A DNA stretch of 64,000 nt from JBMNOU01 sp050943215. GTDB taxonomy: Bacteria > Bacillota > Clostridia > Christensenellales > SZUA-584. A model generated the notes under the pieces. That model saw only the letters and a list, made by a program, of their open reading frames with translations. It searched no databases and had not been told where the DNA came from. The translations under genes were made by a program, and so were the position numbers. The stretch is taken from contig JBMNOU010000001.1 in assembly GCA_050943215.1 (NCBI GenBank), positions 1 to 64,000 on the forward strand, read 5' to 3'. Positions 9,125-18,089 of the stretch are shown piece by piece (position 1 is the first letter of the stretch; the number at the start of each line of letters is the position of its first letter).

Positions 9125-9646
9125 ATGACATCTATAAAAAAGGCGGTTGTCCTGATGGCTGTGCTGCTGATAACCGTTATTGTATTTAGTGCATGTGTAA
9201 GAGGGCCGTTTCGGCTTCATATTATCGCCAATTCTGACAGCGCAACCGACCAGCAGGTCAAGCTTGACGTAAGGGACGCTGTTCTTAAAGTAACGAAAGA
9301 TAGCATCAAACAATGTCAAAGTGCGCTTGACGCAAAAGAATATATCAGCAATAACCTTGGGATAATATTAGAGACGGCAAACGAGACGCTTGTTGAAAAC
9401 GATTTGAGCTATCGGGCAATGGCAACGGTCGGCATTTATCATTTCCCTGAAAGAAGCTACCAGGATGTTTGTTATCCGGAAGGAGAATATCAAGCATTAA
9501 GAATCATTCTTGGCGATGGCAAAGGGGAAAATTGGTGGTGTGTGATGTTTCCTCCGCTATGTCTAAGTGAGATAGATCAAGAAGTAAAGGATATAGAGTA
9601 CACATCGTTTTTCGCAGAACTTTTTAAACTGATATTTGGAGAATAA
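9125..9646 (+). CDS. spoIIR: stage II sporulation protein R
   Basis: Forespore-made secreted signal that triggers SpoIIGA processing of pro-sigma-E in the mother cell. The 173-residue protein has an N-terminal membrane/signal segment (residues 6-24), then the family's FRLHIIANSDS block, the VRDAVL helix, and the C-terminal hallmark NWWCVMFPPLCL. Length and motifs match the family well. A GAGGAAG box sits upstream of the ATG. sleB follows at once: the spoIIR stop overlaps an unused ATG at 9646, and the real sleB start is 35 bases further. A sigma-F-like promoter lies upstream. Confidence 0.95.
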   Translation: MTSIKKAVVLMAVLLITVIVFSACVRGPFRLHIIANSDSATDQQVKLDVRDAVLKVTKDSIKQCQSALDAKEYISNNLGIILETANETLVENDLSYRAMATVGIYHFPERSYQDVCYPEGEYQALRIILGDGKGENWWCVMFPPLCLSEIDQEVKDIEYTSFFAELFKLIFGE

Positions 9647-9681
9647 TGTTTGTCCCGTCAATAAACTATTGGAGAGACGTA

Positions 9682-10347
9682 ATGAAAGGACAAAGAATAA
9701 AAAGGCTGTTGGCAATTATAATTATTTTGCTTACGGTCTTATTTTATGGATGCAGTGTTATACCGGCAGCGGCATATAAGTTTGGTTCAAGCGGAGATCA
9801 GGTAAGTGAAATACAAAAAAGGCTTAAGGACTGGGGATATTATAGCGGCGATGTTGACGGTAAGTATGGCAAGGCCACCGAAGACGCCGTTATCGCTTTC
9901 CAAATAAAACATAAAATCACGATAGACGGTATCGTGGGTGCCGAGACAGCTGAAAAACTGGGAGTGGCTTTATCGAGCGGCAATTCAAGATCAGGCAATA
10001 GCGATGTCTATCTTTTGGCAAGGCTTGTTTATGGGGAGGCAAGAGGCGAGTCGTATACAGGCAAGGTTGCTGTTGCGGCTGTAGTGCTAAATAGGGTTGA
10101 AAGTTCGCTTTTCCCCAATACATTGGCTAAAGTCATTTATCAGAAAGGCGCATTTTCTGTCGTCGATGACGGACAGATCAACCTCTCGCCGGATTCGGAC
10201 GCTCTCAAAGCGGCAAGGGATGCAATCAATGGGTGGGATCCTTCAGGCGGTGCGCTATTTTATTACAACCCAAATAAAACCTCTAATGTGTATATCCGAT
10301 CGAGGCCTGTCATTTGTACAATAGGCGATCATATTTTTTGTAAATAA
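9682..10347 (+). CDS. sleB: spore cortex-lytic enzyme SleB
   Basis: Lytic transglycosylase that degrades cortex peptidoglycan during germination; it is exported into the spore during its formation. The 221-residue protein has a signal segment (about 5-30), a peptidoglycan-binding domain (about 35-95, with GSSGDQVSEIQ and DGKYGKAT), and a C-terminal hydrolase_2 (SleB/CwlJ) domain with ARLVYGEARGE and AAVVLNRV. The ATG at 9682 has GGAGAG at the right distance, better than the ATG at 9646. Next downstream is ypeB, which encodes the protein needed for SleB stability in spores, as in Bacillus. Confidence 0.95.
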   Translation: MKGQRIKRLLAIIIILLTVLFYGCSVIPAAAYKFGSSGDQVSEIQKRLKDWGYYSGDVDGKYGKATEDAVIAFQIKHKITIDGIVGAETAEKLGVALSSGNSRSGNSDVYLLARLVYGEARGESYTGKVAVAAVVLNRVESSLFPNTLAKVIYQKGAFSVVDDGQINLSPDSDALKAARDAINGWDPSGGALFYYNPNKTSNVYIRSRPVICTIGDHIFCK

Positions 10348-10355
10348 GGAGAGTT

Positions 10356-11684
10356 ATGCAGATGAAAAAAATTTATAAAATTTTTGCTGTCAGTATTGCC
10401 GGTGCGCTTATCGTTGCATTGTCAGTTTATTCTATAATATTGGATGATCAGAAAAAAGTGCTTAGCAATCAGATTGCAGCAACTTACCAAAAATCTTTTG
10501 AAGAGCTGGTGGTAGATCTGGACAGCCTTGAAACCAAGCTGTGCAAACTAGAAGCGGCTAGCGGACTTAATCAGTATTCGATGCTTTTGATGGACGTATG
10601 GCGGCAGACAGGAGATACGGAAAGTTCGATCGCGGCGCTGCCTGTTGCGTATGACGGAACGTCCTCACTGACGCAGTTTATTAACAGGATGGGTGATTAT
10701 TGCCGGTATCTGTCTAAAAAAATTGCACAGAATCAGGATATTTCTGAAGAGGATATGGGCCAGATCAGATTGCTTGCCGGTTCGTGCAGACAGATATCAC
10801 AGCAACTTACAACCATGCAGCAGCAGGGATATCCAACGGAAGCGATTGCTTTAGGCGGCGCATTCTTGCCCGAAGAAAGGCTCGAGGGAAATCTTGATTT
10901 TTCTAATCAGGAATTTCCGAGGCTGATATATGACGGGCCATTTTCCGAGAGTACAGAGAATAAACAGCCAGAAGGGCTTAGCGGTCAGCAGATGACGCAA
11001 GATCAGGCGAAATCGATAGCGGCAGCGTTCCTTGATGTGGATGTGAATACATTGTCAAGTGACGGAGAAATTAACGCTAATATCACTTGTTTTGCTTTTT
11101 CAGGTGAACAGGATAGAAAACCGTTTTCTATATATATCGCCAAACAGGGGGGAAATGTACTCTGGTATATGAGCCAGAGGGAAACGGGAATTTCGGCCGT
11201 GCCGACCGATGAGCGATATGAGCAGCTGACGGCAATCGCGCAGCAGTACCTGATTAATAAGGGATATGGTGAAACGGCAGCGAGTTACGCCCAGTTTTAC
11301 GGCGGTATGGCAATCATCAATCTTGCACCTGTCGAAAACGGGGTAGTACTCTATCCCGACCTCATTAAAGTATGGGTTGATATTTCGGCTAACGATGTGG
11401 CGGGTATCGATGCATACAACTATCTGATGTCTCATAAGCAACGGCGGCTTAACCCCCCGGTTTTAACGGAGCTTCAGGCGAGAGAAAAGATCAACGGCAG
11501 CCTGACGATAACAAACGTGCGGCTTGCATTGATTCCGCTTGAAACAAACGAGGAAAAACTGTGTTATGAATTTACCGGTTCTATTAACGACCACGATTAT
11601 ATTATTTACGTAAATGCCGAAACGGGAATGGAAGAGGATATATTGATCATCCAGCATACCAACGAGGGAACATTGGTTATGTAA
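10356..11684 (+). CDS. ypeB: germination protein YpeB
   Basis: Partner of SleB in spores; each protein depends on the other for presence in the dormant spore. The 442-residue protein has an N-terminal membrane anchor (about 8-30), a helical region with QISQQLTTMQQQG, and C-terminal PepSY-like repeats. It starts 8 bases after sleB, and either ATG (10356 or 10362) is usable with the AAGGAG box. The sleB-ypeB pairing is as in Bacillus, but here the pair follows spoIIR directly. A bidirectional terminator ends the unit. Confidence 0.93.
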   Translation: MQMKKIYKIFAVSIAGALIVALSVYSIILDDQKKVLSNQIAATYQKSFEELVVDLDSLETKLCKLEAASGLNQYSMLLMDVWRQTGDTESSIAALPVAYDGTSSLTQFINRMGDYCRYLSKKIAQNQDISEEDMGQIRLLAGSCRQISQQLTTMQQQGYPTEAIALGGAFLPEERLEGNLDFSNQEFPRLIYDGPFSESTENKQPEGLSGQQMTQDQAKSIAAAFLDVDVNTLSSDGEINANITCFAFSGEQDRKPFSIYIAKQGGNVLWYMSQRETGISAVPTDERYEQLTAIAQQYLINKGYGETAASYAQFYGGMAIINLAPVENGVVLYPDLIKVWVDISANDVAGIDAYNYLMSHKQRRLNPPVLTELQAREKINGSLTITNVRLALIPLETNEEKLCYEFTGSINDHDYIIYVNAETGMEEDILIIQHTNEGTLVM

Positions 11685-11693
11685 AACAGATGC

Positions 11694-11722
11694 AAAAAAG
11701 AGAACAGTTCGTTCTCTTTTTT
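11694..11722. terminator. bidirectional intrinsic terminator between ypeB and the V-ATPase operon
   Basis: AAAAAAGAGAAC, short loop, GTTCTCTTTTTT. The A-run and T-run flanks let it act on both strands, ending ypeB (plus) and the V-ATPase subunit D gene (minus). Confidence 0.88.
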
Positions 11723-11741
11723 GGTTTTAAGTAAGATTTTG

Positions 11742-12383
11742 TTAACTTGTTTCTCTGGCTGCTATCATTTCTTTGGTTTTCATCAGCCGCGTTAGGTTGC
11801 CCCGTTCGTTTTCTTCCAGTTTCATTCTGATATATTTAATCGTCTCCTCAAGCTGGGGGACCATCACATATTCCAGTGCGTTAACGCGCCGGCGTGTTTT
11901 CTCAATCTCGTCTGCAAGCATGTTGCATGTTTTCTCAAGCTCCGCGAGAACGATCATCTGCGGCAGCACGCTGGCCAGCAGAGATGTCGCGCTGTCGAGT
12001 TCGGCAGAGGTTGTAAGCATACCATACGGAAAAAAGGACTGCTCGCGCTTTTTTTCTGTGTACGAGATCTTTGGAACATCGACGCTCATGATATTTTTTT
12101 TGGCAATGCTGATCTCTACTTCCCTGACCGGAAACAACAAAGCCTCATCAAACGCTTCTTTTGTCATCGCGACACGCGCAAGAACAAAACCGGCCAGCGC
12201 AGATGACAATGCAGATTCAACCTCTTGCCTCATTGCTTTGTTCTTTTTTATCAGCAGCATAAACTGACGGACCATTTCGTCACGTTTATCCTTAAGCAGC
12301 TTATGTCCGCGTGTTGCAACGACAAGGCGCTTTTTCAGCCTGGTCAGCTCCATTCGCGTGGGGTTTACTCTAAGTAAAGCCAT
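11742..12383 (-). CDS. atpD: V-type ATP synthase subunit D
   Basis: Central rotor shaft of the V1 part, joining the A/B head to the membrane ring. The 213-residue coiled-coil protein begins with the family's MALLRVNPTRMELTRLKKRL-like start and ends with a second long helix (residues about 150-205). It is the last gene of the operon, 3 bases after atpB. Symbol follows V-type naming and must not be confused with the F-type beta subunit. Confidence 0.95.
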   Translation of the reverse strand: MALLRVNPTRMELTRLKKRLVVATRGHKLLKDKRDEMVRQFMLLIKKNKAMRQEVESALSSALAGFVLARVAMTKEAFDEALLFPVREVEISIAKKNIMSVDVPKISYTEKKREQSFFPYGMLTTSAELDSATSLLASVLPQMIVLAELEKTCNMLADEIEKTRRRVNALEYVMVPQLEETIKYIRMKLEENERGNLTRLMKTKEMIAARETS

Positions 12384-12386
12384 TTT

Positions 12387-13766
12387 TTATTCCTCATCAG
12401 CAGGCAGGTATTTTTCGATGTATGCGTCTTTGATACGCTTGAGCTCTACTTTCGGTAATATCTTAAGCAGCTTCCAGCCAAGATTAAGCGTTTCCTCAAC
12501 GCTCCTGTTTTTTTCATACCCCTGGGAAACATACTCTTTCTCAAACGAGTCGGAAAACTTTGCGTATAGTTTGTCGACATCACTTAAAGCCGCTTCTCCT
12601 AGGATCACCGAGAGCTCCTTGGCGTCTTTACCTCTTGCATAGGCCGAAAAGAGTTGGTTCATCGTATCCGCATGGTCTTCTCTGGTCTTATCCTTACCGA
12701 TGCCCTTGTCTTTAAGGCGCGACAGTGAGGGCAGCACATCGATAGGGGGTATAATACCTTTTCTGTGCAATTCTCTCGAGAGGATGATTTGCCCTTCAGT
12801 GATATATCCGGTCAGATCGGGTATCGGATGCGTTTTGTCGTCCTCGGGCATCGTTAGAATGGGTATCTGCGTGACGGATCCCTCTTTGCCTTTAATCCGC
12901 CCGGCGCGTTCATACATCGTCGCAAGATCGGTATAAAGATATCCCGGATAGCCACGCCGGCCCGGTACTTCCTTTCTAGCCGCAGAAACTTCGCGCAGCG
13001 CTTCGGCATAGTTCGTGATATCCGTGATGATCACCAGCACATGAAGGCCTTTTTCGTATGCCAGATATTCCGCTGCCGTCAACGCCATTCTCGGCGTCGA
13101 AATGCGCTCAATTGCAGGATCGTCTGCGAGGTTGATAAACAGCACGGTTCTTTCAATCGCGCCCGTTTTCTTAAAATCGCTGATGAAAAAATCCGCTTCC
13201 TCAAACGTAATGCCTACTGCGGCGAATACGACGGCAAAATTGGATTCGCCGCCCAGTACTTTGGCCTGACGCGCTATCTGTGCGGCGAGATTTGCATGCG
13301 GGAGGCCTGAACCTGAAAATACAGGCAGCTTTTGTCCGCGGACGAGCGTATTAAGCCCGTCGATAGCCGAAATGCCTGTCTGTATAAATTCCTCCGGATA
13401 AGCCCTTGCCGCTGGGTTGATGGGCTGGCCGTTAATGTCCATGCGTTTTTCTGGAATAATGGCCGGGCCATCGTCGATTGGCTGTCCCATACCATCAAAC
13501 ACCCTCCCGAGCATGTCGTACGAGACGGACAGCTCGATGCTCTTTCCCAAAAACCGTGCCTTGGAAGTGGCGATCTTAAGGCCGCGGGAACTCTCGAAAA
13601 GCTGGACAAGTGCCTTATCACCATTGACTTCGAGCACCTTGCCGCGCCGGATGTCTCCTCTCTGCTGCTCAATTTCGACTAGTTCGTCGTATTTGACGCC
13701 GCTGACGCCTTCCACCAGCATCAAAGGACCCACAACTTCTTTTATCGTGCGGTATTCCTTAAGCAA
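12387..13766 (-). CDS. atpB: V-type ATP synthase subunit B
   Basis: Non-catalytic nucleotide-site subunit of the hexameric V1 head. The 459-residue length is standard. It lacks a real Walker A loop, as expected (the equivalent region reads GSGLPHANLAAQ), and has the conserved RRGYPGYLYTDLATMYERAGR stretch shared with A subunits. Its start overlaps the end of atpA by 8 bases, so translation is probably coupled. Confidence 0.97.
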   Translation of the reverse strand: MLKEYRTIKEVVGPLMLVEGVSGVKYDELVEIEQQRGDIRRGKVLEVNGDKALVQLFESSRGLKIATSKARFLGKSIELSVSYDMLGRVFDGMGQPIDDGPAIIPEKRMDINGQPINPAARAYPEEFIQTGISAIDGLNTLVRGQKLPVFSGSGLPHANLAAQIARQAKVLGGESNFAVVFAAVGITFEEADFFISDFKKTGAIERTVLFINLADDPAIERISTPRMALTAAEYLAYEKGLHVLVIITDITNYAEALREVSAARKEVPGRRGYPGYLYTDLATMYERAGRIKGKEGSVTQIPILTMPEDDKTHPIPDLTGYITEGQIILSRELHRKGIIPPIDVLPSLSRLKDKGIGKDKTREDHADTMNQLFSAYARGKDAKELSVILGEAALSDVDKLYAKFSDSFEKEYVSQGYEKNRSVEETLNLGWKLLKILPKVELKRIKDAYIEKYLPADEE

Positions 13767-15534
13767 TATCTATCCCACCTTCCTCATAAAGCGCTGACAT
13801 CTGGTCATGGAGCTTTTTATCAATTGCCGCAAAACGTTCGGCAATGTCTTTTTCCTCTATATATTTAGCTCTGCCAATATCTTCGCGAACAGGCAGAGAG
13901 GATATCTTCGAGAACTCGGCACCGGCATCAAGCGCCTTTTCGCCTAGCTCACCCCATTTTAAAATTAGCTTTAGCATGCCGAACTGTTTTTCAAGCGATG
14001 TATACGTATCGATTTCATGAAAAGCGTTCTGGTGAAGATAGTCTTCTCTAACAGACCGCGCTGTTTCCAGCTTGAGCCGGTCTTTAAGAGACAGCGCATC
14101 GAAGCCGACCAGCCGGACGATCTCTTCGAGTTCAGCCTCTTCCTGCAGAAGCTGCATCGTCTTTTGCCGAAGGATGACCCATTCGTCCGAAACGTTAGCG
14201 TCAAACCAATCCGAAAGCCGCTCTACATACAACGAATACGACGTCAGCCAATCGATCGCCGGAAAATGCCTTTTATATGCGAGTTGTGCGGAAAGCCCCC
14301 AGAACACCTTGACAATCCGAAGTGTCGCCTGGGATACCGGCTCGGATATATCGCCCCCCGGCGGTGAGACCGCCCCTATTGCTGAAATAGCGCCGATACG
14401 CCCGTTGCCGCCTATCGTCCTCACCATACCCGCACGTTCATAAAAACCGGCAAGCCGGGATGACAGGTATGCGGGGTATCCTTCTTCGCCAGGCATTTCC
14501 TCGAGACGGCCCGACATCTCGCGCAGCGCTTCCGCCCAACGTGAAGTTGAGTCGGCCATAATAGCAACTTTATATCCCATATCGCGGAAATATTCCGCAA
14601 TAGTAATACCTGTATATATCGATGCCTCACGCGCCGCAACAGGCATGTCCGATGTGTTTGCAATAAGCACAGTCCGTTTCATTAAAGGCTCGCCCGTACG
14701 CGGATCTTTAAGCTCGGGGAACTCCATAAGAACGTCTGTCATCTCGTTTCCGCGTTCGCCGCAGCCAACATATACAATGATTTCGGCGTCTGCCCATTTC
14801 GCAAGCTGGTGCTGAACAACTGTTTTGCCGCTGCCGAAAGGTCCGGGAACGGCCGCAACGCCGCCTTTGGCAACAGGAAAAAGCGTATCGATAACCCGCT
14901 GTCCGGTTATCATTGGTTCGTTTGGCGCGAGTTTCTCAGCGTATGGACGCCCTTGCCGGACAGGCCATCTTTGAAGCATCTGTATATCTATAACTTCACC
15001 GGATGCGCTTTTTAGCTTTGCCACCGGTTCAACGATGGTAGCTTCGCCGTCGGCAATCCATTCGATTGTTCCCGAAACGCCGTGTGGTACCATAATGGAA
15101 TGCCTGACCAGCGTTGTTTCATCGACATACCCTAAAAAGTCACCTGATGAAACAGCGTCGCCGGCTTTGGCCGTTGGTATAAACACCCACTTTTTATCAT
15201 GATCAAGTGCGCTTATCGAAACGCCGCGGCTAATCCGATCACCTGTCTGTTTTTTGATCTTATCGAGCGGACGCTGGATGCCGTCGAAGATCGATTCAAT
15301 CAGCCCGGGTGCCAGCTCGACCGAAAGAGGGCTGCCCGTAGAATATACCGGTTCATCCGGGCCAAGACCGCTTGTTTCTTCATATACCTGAATGGAGGCC
15401 ATATCGCCTCTAAGTTCTATGATCTCTCCTATCAGCCGCTGTTCGCTAACCATGACAACATCATACATCTCACATTGTCCTAAGCCCTTAGCCACAATCA
15501 GAGGACCGGAAACCTTGACTATTTTGCCTTCCAT
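13759..15534 (-). CDS. atpA: V-type ATP synthase catalytic subunit A
   Basis: Catalytic subunit of the V1 head. About 591 residues from the ATG at 15534, chosen because an AAAGG box sits eight bases before it; the reading frame is open further upstream. The Walker A loop is PGPFGSGKTV (about residues 226-235), preceded by the roughly 90-residue non-homologous region typical of A subunits. It is followed by atpB with an 8-base overlap and preceded by atpF 54 bases away. Confidence 0.97.
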   Translation of the reverse strand: MEGKIVKVSGPLIVAKGLGQCEMYDVVMVSEQRLIGEIIELRGDMASIQVYEETSGLGPDEPVYSTGSPLSVELAPGLIESIFDGIQRPLDKIKKQTGDRISRGVSISALDHDKKWVFIPTAKAGDAVSSGDFLGYVDETTLVRHSIMVPHGVSGTIEWIADGEATIVEPVAKLKSASGEVIDIQMLQRWPVRQGRPYAEKLAPNEPMITGQRVIDTLFPVAKGGVAAVPGPFGSGKTVVQHQLAKWADAEIIVYVGCGERGNEMTDVLMEFPELKDPRTGEPLMKRTVLIANTSDMPVAAREASIYTGITIAEYFRDMGYKVAIMADSTSRWAEALREMSGRLEEMPGEEGYPAYLSSRLAGFYERAGMVRTIGGNGRIGAISAIGAVSPPGGDISEPVSQATLRIVKVFWGLSAQLAYKRHFPAIDWLTSYSLYVERLSDWFDANVSDEWVILRQKTMQLLQEEAELEEIVRLVGFDALSLKDRLKLETARSVREDYLHQNAFHEIDTYTSLEKQFGMLKLILKWGELGEKALDAGAEFSKISSLPVREDIGRAKYIEEKDIAERFAAIDKKLHDQMSALYEEGGIDIA

Positions 15535-15588
15535 ATACATAACCTTTCTATCAATAATCCTCAAATCTATACCGCGCGCAACCGTAGA

Positions 15589-15903
15589 TTAGTCGTCTCC
15601 CAGAATGTTAATGCCAATCGCTTTCTCGACATTGGCATTAATACCCCGCATCCCGAGTCCGGTTGTGCCCCTGTTTCCGGGTATGGGAATGATGGCGGGA
15701 AATGGCAACGTCTTATATCTGTCAATCGTTTCTGCGGCTATTTCTGCAGCCTGCTCCGTCACAAAGATGATAGCGTAGCCGCTTTGCGCCAGACGGTTGA
15801 TCGTCTTTATTACTTCTCCGTCCGTTGCGGGATACACATCGATGCCAAGCGATTTAAAACCAATTACGCTATCAGAATCTCCCACAACACCAATCTTGTT
15901 CAT
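15589..15903 (-). CDS. atpF: V-type ATP synthase subunit F
   Basis: Small Rossmann-like subunit of the central stalk. The protein is 104 residues from the ATG at 15903, which follows a GAGGAAG box; upstream in-frame codons have no such site. It opens with MNKIGVVGDSDSVIGFKSLG and has the FVTEQAAE segment typical of the family. It lies 11 bases downstream of the atpC gene within the operon. Confidence 0.93.
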   Translation of the reverse strand: MNKIGVVGDSDSVIGFKSLGIDVYPATDGEVIKTINRLAQSGYAIIFVTEQAAEIAAETIDRYKTLPFPAIIPIPGNRGTTGLGMRGINANVEKAIGINILGDD

Positions 15904-15914
15904 ATACTTCCTCG

Positions 15915-16910
15915 CTAAAAAAGTTCTTTCATTCTCTCTGAGACCACATCGGCATTGATACCGCCCAGCTTTGCCGTCATCACCATACGCACGGCTGCGG
16001 CCTCCCGCTGCTTTGCGATGTAATAGCACATAAGAGGTCCTATACCAAACATGTCATGCCACTTTGCCCGAAGCATCTGCAACAGGTAATCATCCCTTGC
16101 CTTTTCCAACATATACAGGTTTTTGCTTTTTTGATATTCGGCGAATGCGGATGAGAAAGCGCGGGAGAAGTCTCCTTTAAATAGGGAATTATATATGTTC
16201 TCATCTGAAAGATCAAACGCATTGATGAAAGTGTTCTTTTCTATATTGCCTCCTTCAAAAAAAGTTTTTTCAAAAACCTCTTTTCCATAACCAGATAAAC
16301 GTATGCGCATAAAAGCAATGATGTTGGACAAATCAAAATACGCCTGAAAATATGCGCTGACGAGCGGGTCATGCATATCATGGATCAATGTGTTAATTTC
16401 TTTCGCATATGCTTTGTCAAGGGTAATTCCGACGATGGATACGTCATTTACGGATGCGAACTGTTTATCAATATATACCAAGGCATCTGTCATTGTTTGC
16501 GGCAGTTCACGGTAATCATTCTCGCTGATCGCCCGTTTTAATATTTCTACGCTGATATTGCCGGGTGTTAGCTCAATGCTGTCAAGATCCTGGTTGAGCA
16601 TAGTGAGTTTGATTAAAATTTTCAGGTTATGATAATCCTTCTGTGTGCGCATGATCTTAATAAAAACATCGCTTGGCGAAAGAAAAATCAAAAGATCGTC
16701 CGCTTCGCTTAATTCGTTATTTATTAATTGCTCAAAAGAATCCTTAGAGGCCACCGATTGCCCGTATCCTAGCTCCTGCAAAATACGCATTGCCGAATCA
16801 AAATCTTTCGATTCCATTAGCCGGCCCAATTTATCTTTTGTTATCAGCCTTGACTCGATCGCTTTGACTCTAGCAGCGGCGAATGAGTAATTGCTATTTT
16901 TTTCTGACAT
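15915..16910 (-). CDS. atpC: V-type ATP synthase subunit C
   Basis: The 331-residue protein links the central stalk to the membrane ring (equivalent to eukaryotic subunit d). It is mainly helical with the NYSFAAARVKAIE start common in bacterial V-ATPase C subunits and a C-terminal IGPLMCYYIAKQREAAAVRM helix. An AGGTGGG box sits directly upstream of its ATG. Confidence 0.93.
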   Translation of the reverse strand: MSEKNSNYSFAAARVKAIESRLITKDKLGRLMESKDFDSAMRILQELGYGQSVASKDSFEQLINNELSEADDLLIFLSPSDVFIKIMRTQKDYHNLKILIKLTMLNQDLDSIELTPGNISVEILKRAISENDYRELPQTMTDALVYIDKQFASVNDVSIVGITLDKAYAKEINTLIHDMHDPLVSAYFQAYFDLSNIIAFMRIRLSGYGKEVFEKTFFEGGNIEKNTFINAFDLSDENIYNSLFKGDFSRAFSSAFAEYQKSKNLYMLEKARDDYLLQMLRAKWHDMFGIGPLMCYYIAKQREAAAVRMVMTAKLGGINADVVSERMKELF

Positions 16911-16927
16911 ATCCCACCTGTATAATT

Positions 16928-17524
16928 TTATTCAAATAAAAGCTTTGCAACATCTGTTTCTGCGTTTTGCCAAGCTTCATTTAGCAGCGCTTCTAGTGAT
17001 ATGTTGATCTCCATTCCGCCATCAATAAAGATAAAACCGCCCAGGATGTCCCTCTTTTCAGGTAAAAATCTAATGTTTCCGTTGCCAAGGGTTTTTTCAA
17101 GGTACTGATTGACTTCCGATAAAAATGTTTCTGTGAGCCGTGTTTCGTTTTTGGAAACCGCAATACCGCCTTCGCCGGTTTTGGTGCATCTTAACAGCCT
17201 GTTTTTCATCAAAGAGATGTATTCAGCATCACTTAGCGCGCAAAGCTTTTGCAGTGCTAAAGACTTGACTTGCTGCATTATCTCTTGTTTTGCGGAAAGA
17301 AGCTTTTTTCTATATTCCAAATCATATATGGCAGCTAAGCGTTTCTTGTTTTCCTCTGCGGTTTCATGAGCTGCATTTTCCATTTCTTTTTTTAGAATAT
17401 CAATTTCCTGCAGCAATGCATCGCGCATTTGTTGTTTATTTTCTTCGGCATCATGCCAGTATTGTTCTGCGTCGTGTTGCGCATCGCTTTTAATTTTTTC
17501 TATTAGTTTTTCAGCCTCGGCCAA
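16928..17524 (-). CDS. atpE: V-type ATP synthase subunit E
   Basis: Peripheral stalk subunit. A 198-residue protein with a long N-terminal coiled coil (residues 1-90, rich in Glu, Lys and Ala) and a C-terminal globular domain that contacts the A/B head. The start appears to be the TTG at 17524, with AAGGATG about 11 bases upstream; no in-frame ATG is available nearby. It lies 15 bases downstream of atpK. Confidence 0.9.
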   Translation of the reverse strand: MAEAEKLIEKIKSDAQHDAEQYWHDAEENKQQMRDALLQEIDILKKEMENAAHETAEENKKRLAAIYDLEYRKKLLSAKQEIMQQVKSLALQKLCALSDAEYISLMKNRLLRCTKTGEGGIAVSKNETRLTETFLSEVNQYLEKTLGNGNIRFLPEKRDILGGFIFIDGGMEINISLEALLNEAWQNAETDVAKLLFE

Positions 17525-17539
17525 AATTCATCACATCCT

Positions 17540-18031
17540 TTATGCCGCTTTACCGAGCAGAATAATCAGCATGGATACTAGCAGTGCAAAAACGGCATAT
17601 GTTTCTACCATCAAGGGCATCATCATGGCTTTGCCTTGTTCATCCGGGCGTTTGCACAAAAGGTTTACCCCGGCAACGGCAGCTTTACCCTGATAAATTG
17701 CCGAGAAGAGACCTACAAACCCTGCTGGCATAGCGCCGAAAAAGTATATCCATCCCTGGGCGCCCGAAATTAATTGGCCGCCCCCTATAACCCCGTTGTT
17801 TATCAATATCAGGAAGGCAACAAGCAATCCGTATACGCCCTGCGTTCCGGGCAGCAGCTGAAGCACAAGCGCCTGTCCGAATCTGTCCGGCTCCTCAGAG
17901 ACGAAACCAGCCGCCGCCTGAGCTACAAAATTCATACCTCTTGCCGATCCGATACCAGCAAGCAAAGCTGCAATCACGGCACCCAAAGTCGATATTACCA
18001 TTCCTGTATATTCACCCAAAAAATCAGCCAT
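17540..18031 (-). CDS. atpK: V-type ATP synthase proteolipid subunit K (sodium-type)
   Basis: Membrane rotor ring subunit of 163 residues with four helices, made of two fused hairpins. Only the second hairpin has the ion-binding carboxylate (Glu143 in MVETYA). The other ligands known from the Enterococcus hirae sodium ring are all present at matching places: Leu60, Thr63 and Gln64 (LLPGTQ), Tyr67, Gln114 (YQGKAAVAG). I therefore infer sodium rather than proton coupling. A run of clear family motifs makes identification secure. Confidence 0.95.
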   Translation of the reverse strand: MADFLGEYTGMVISTLGAVIAALLAGIGSARGMNFVAQAAAGFVSEEPDRFGQALVLQLLPGTQGVYGLLVAFLILINNGVIGGGQLISGAQGWIYFFGAMPAGFVGLFSAIYQGKAAVAGVNLLCKRPDEQGKAMMMPLMVETYAVFALLVSMLIILLGKAA

Positions 18032-18089
18032 GTTCTATCCTCCTGTTATATAAACATATCCTTTTATATTCTTTCGAACTCAACGATCT

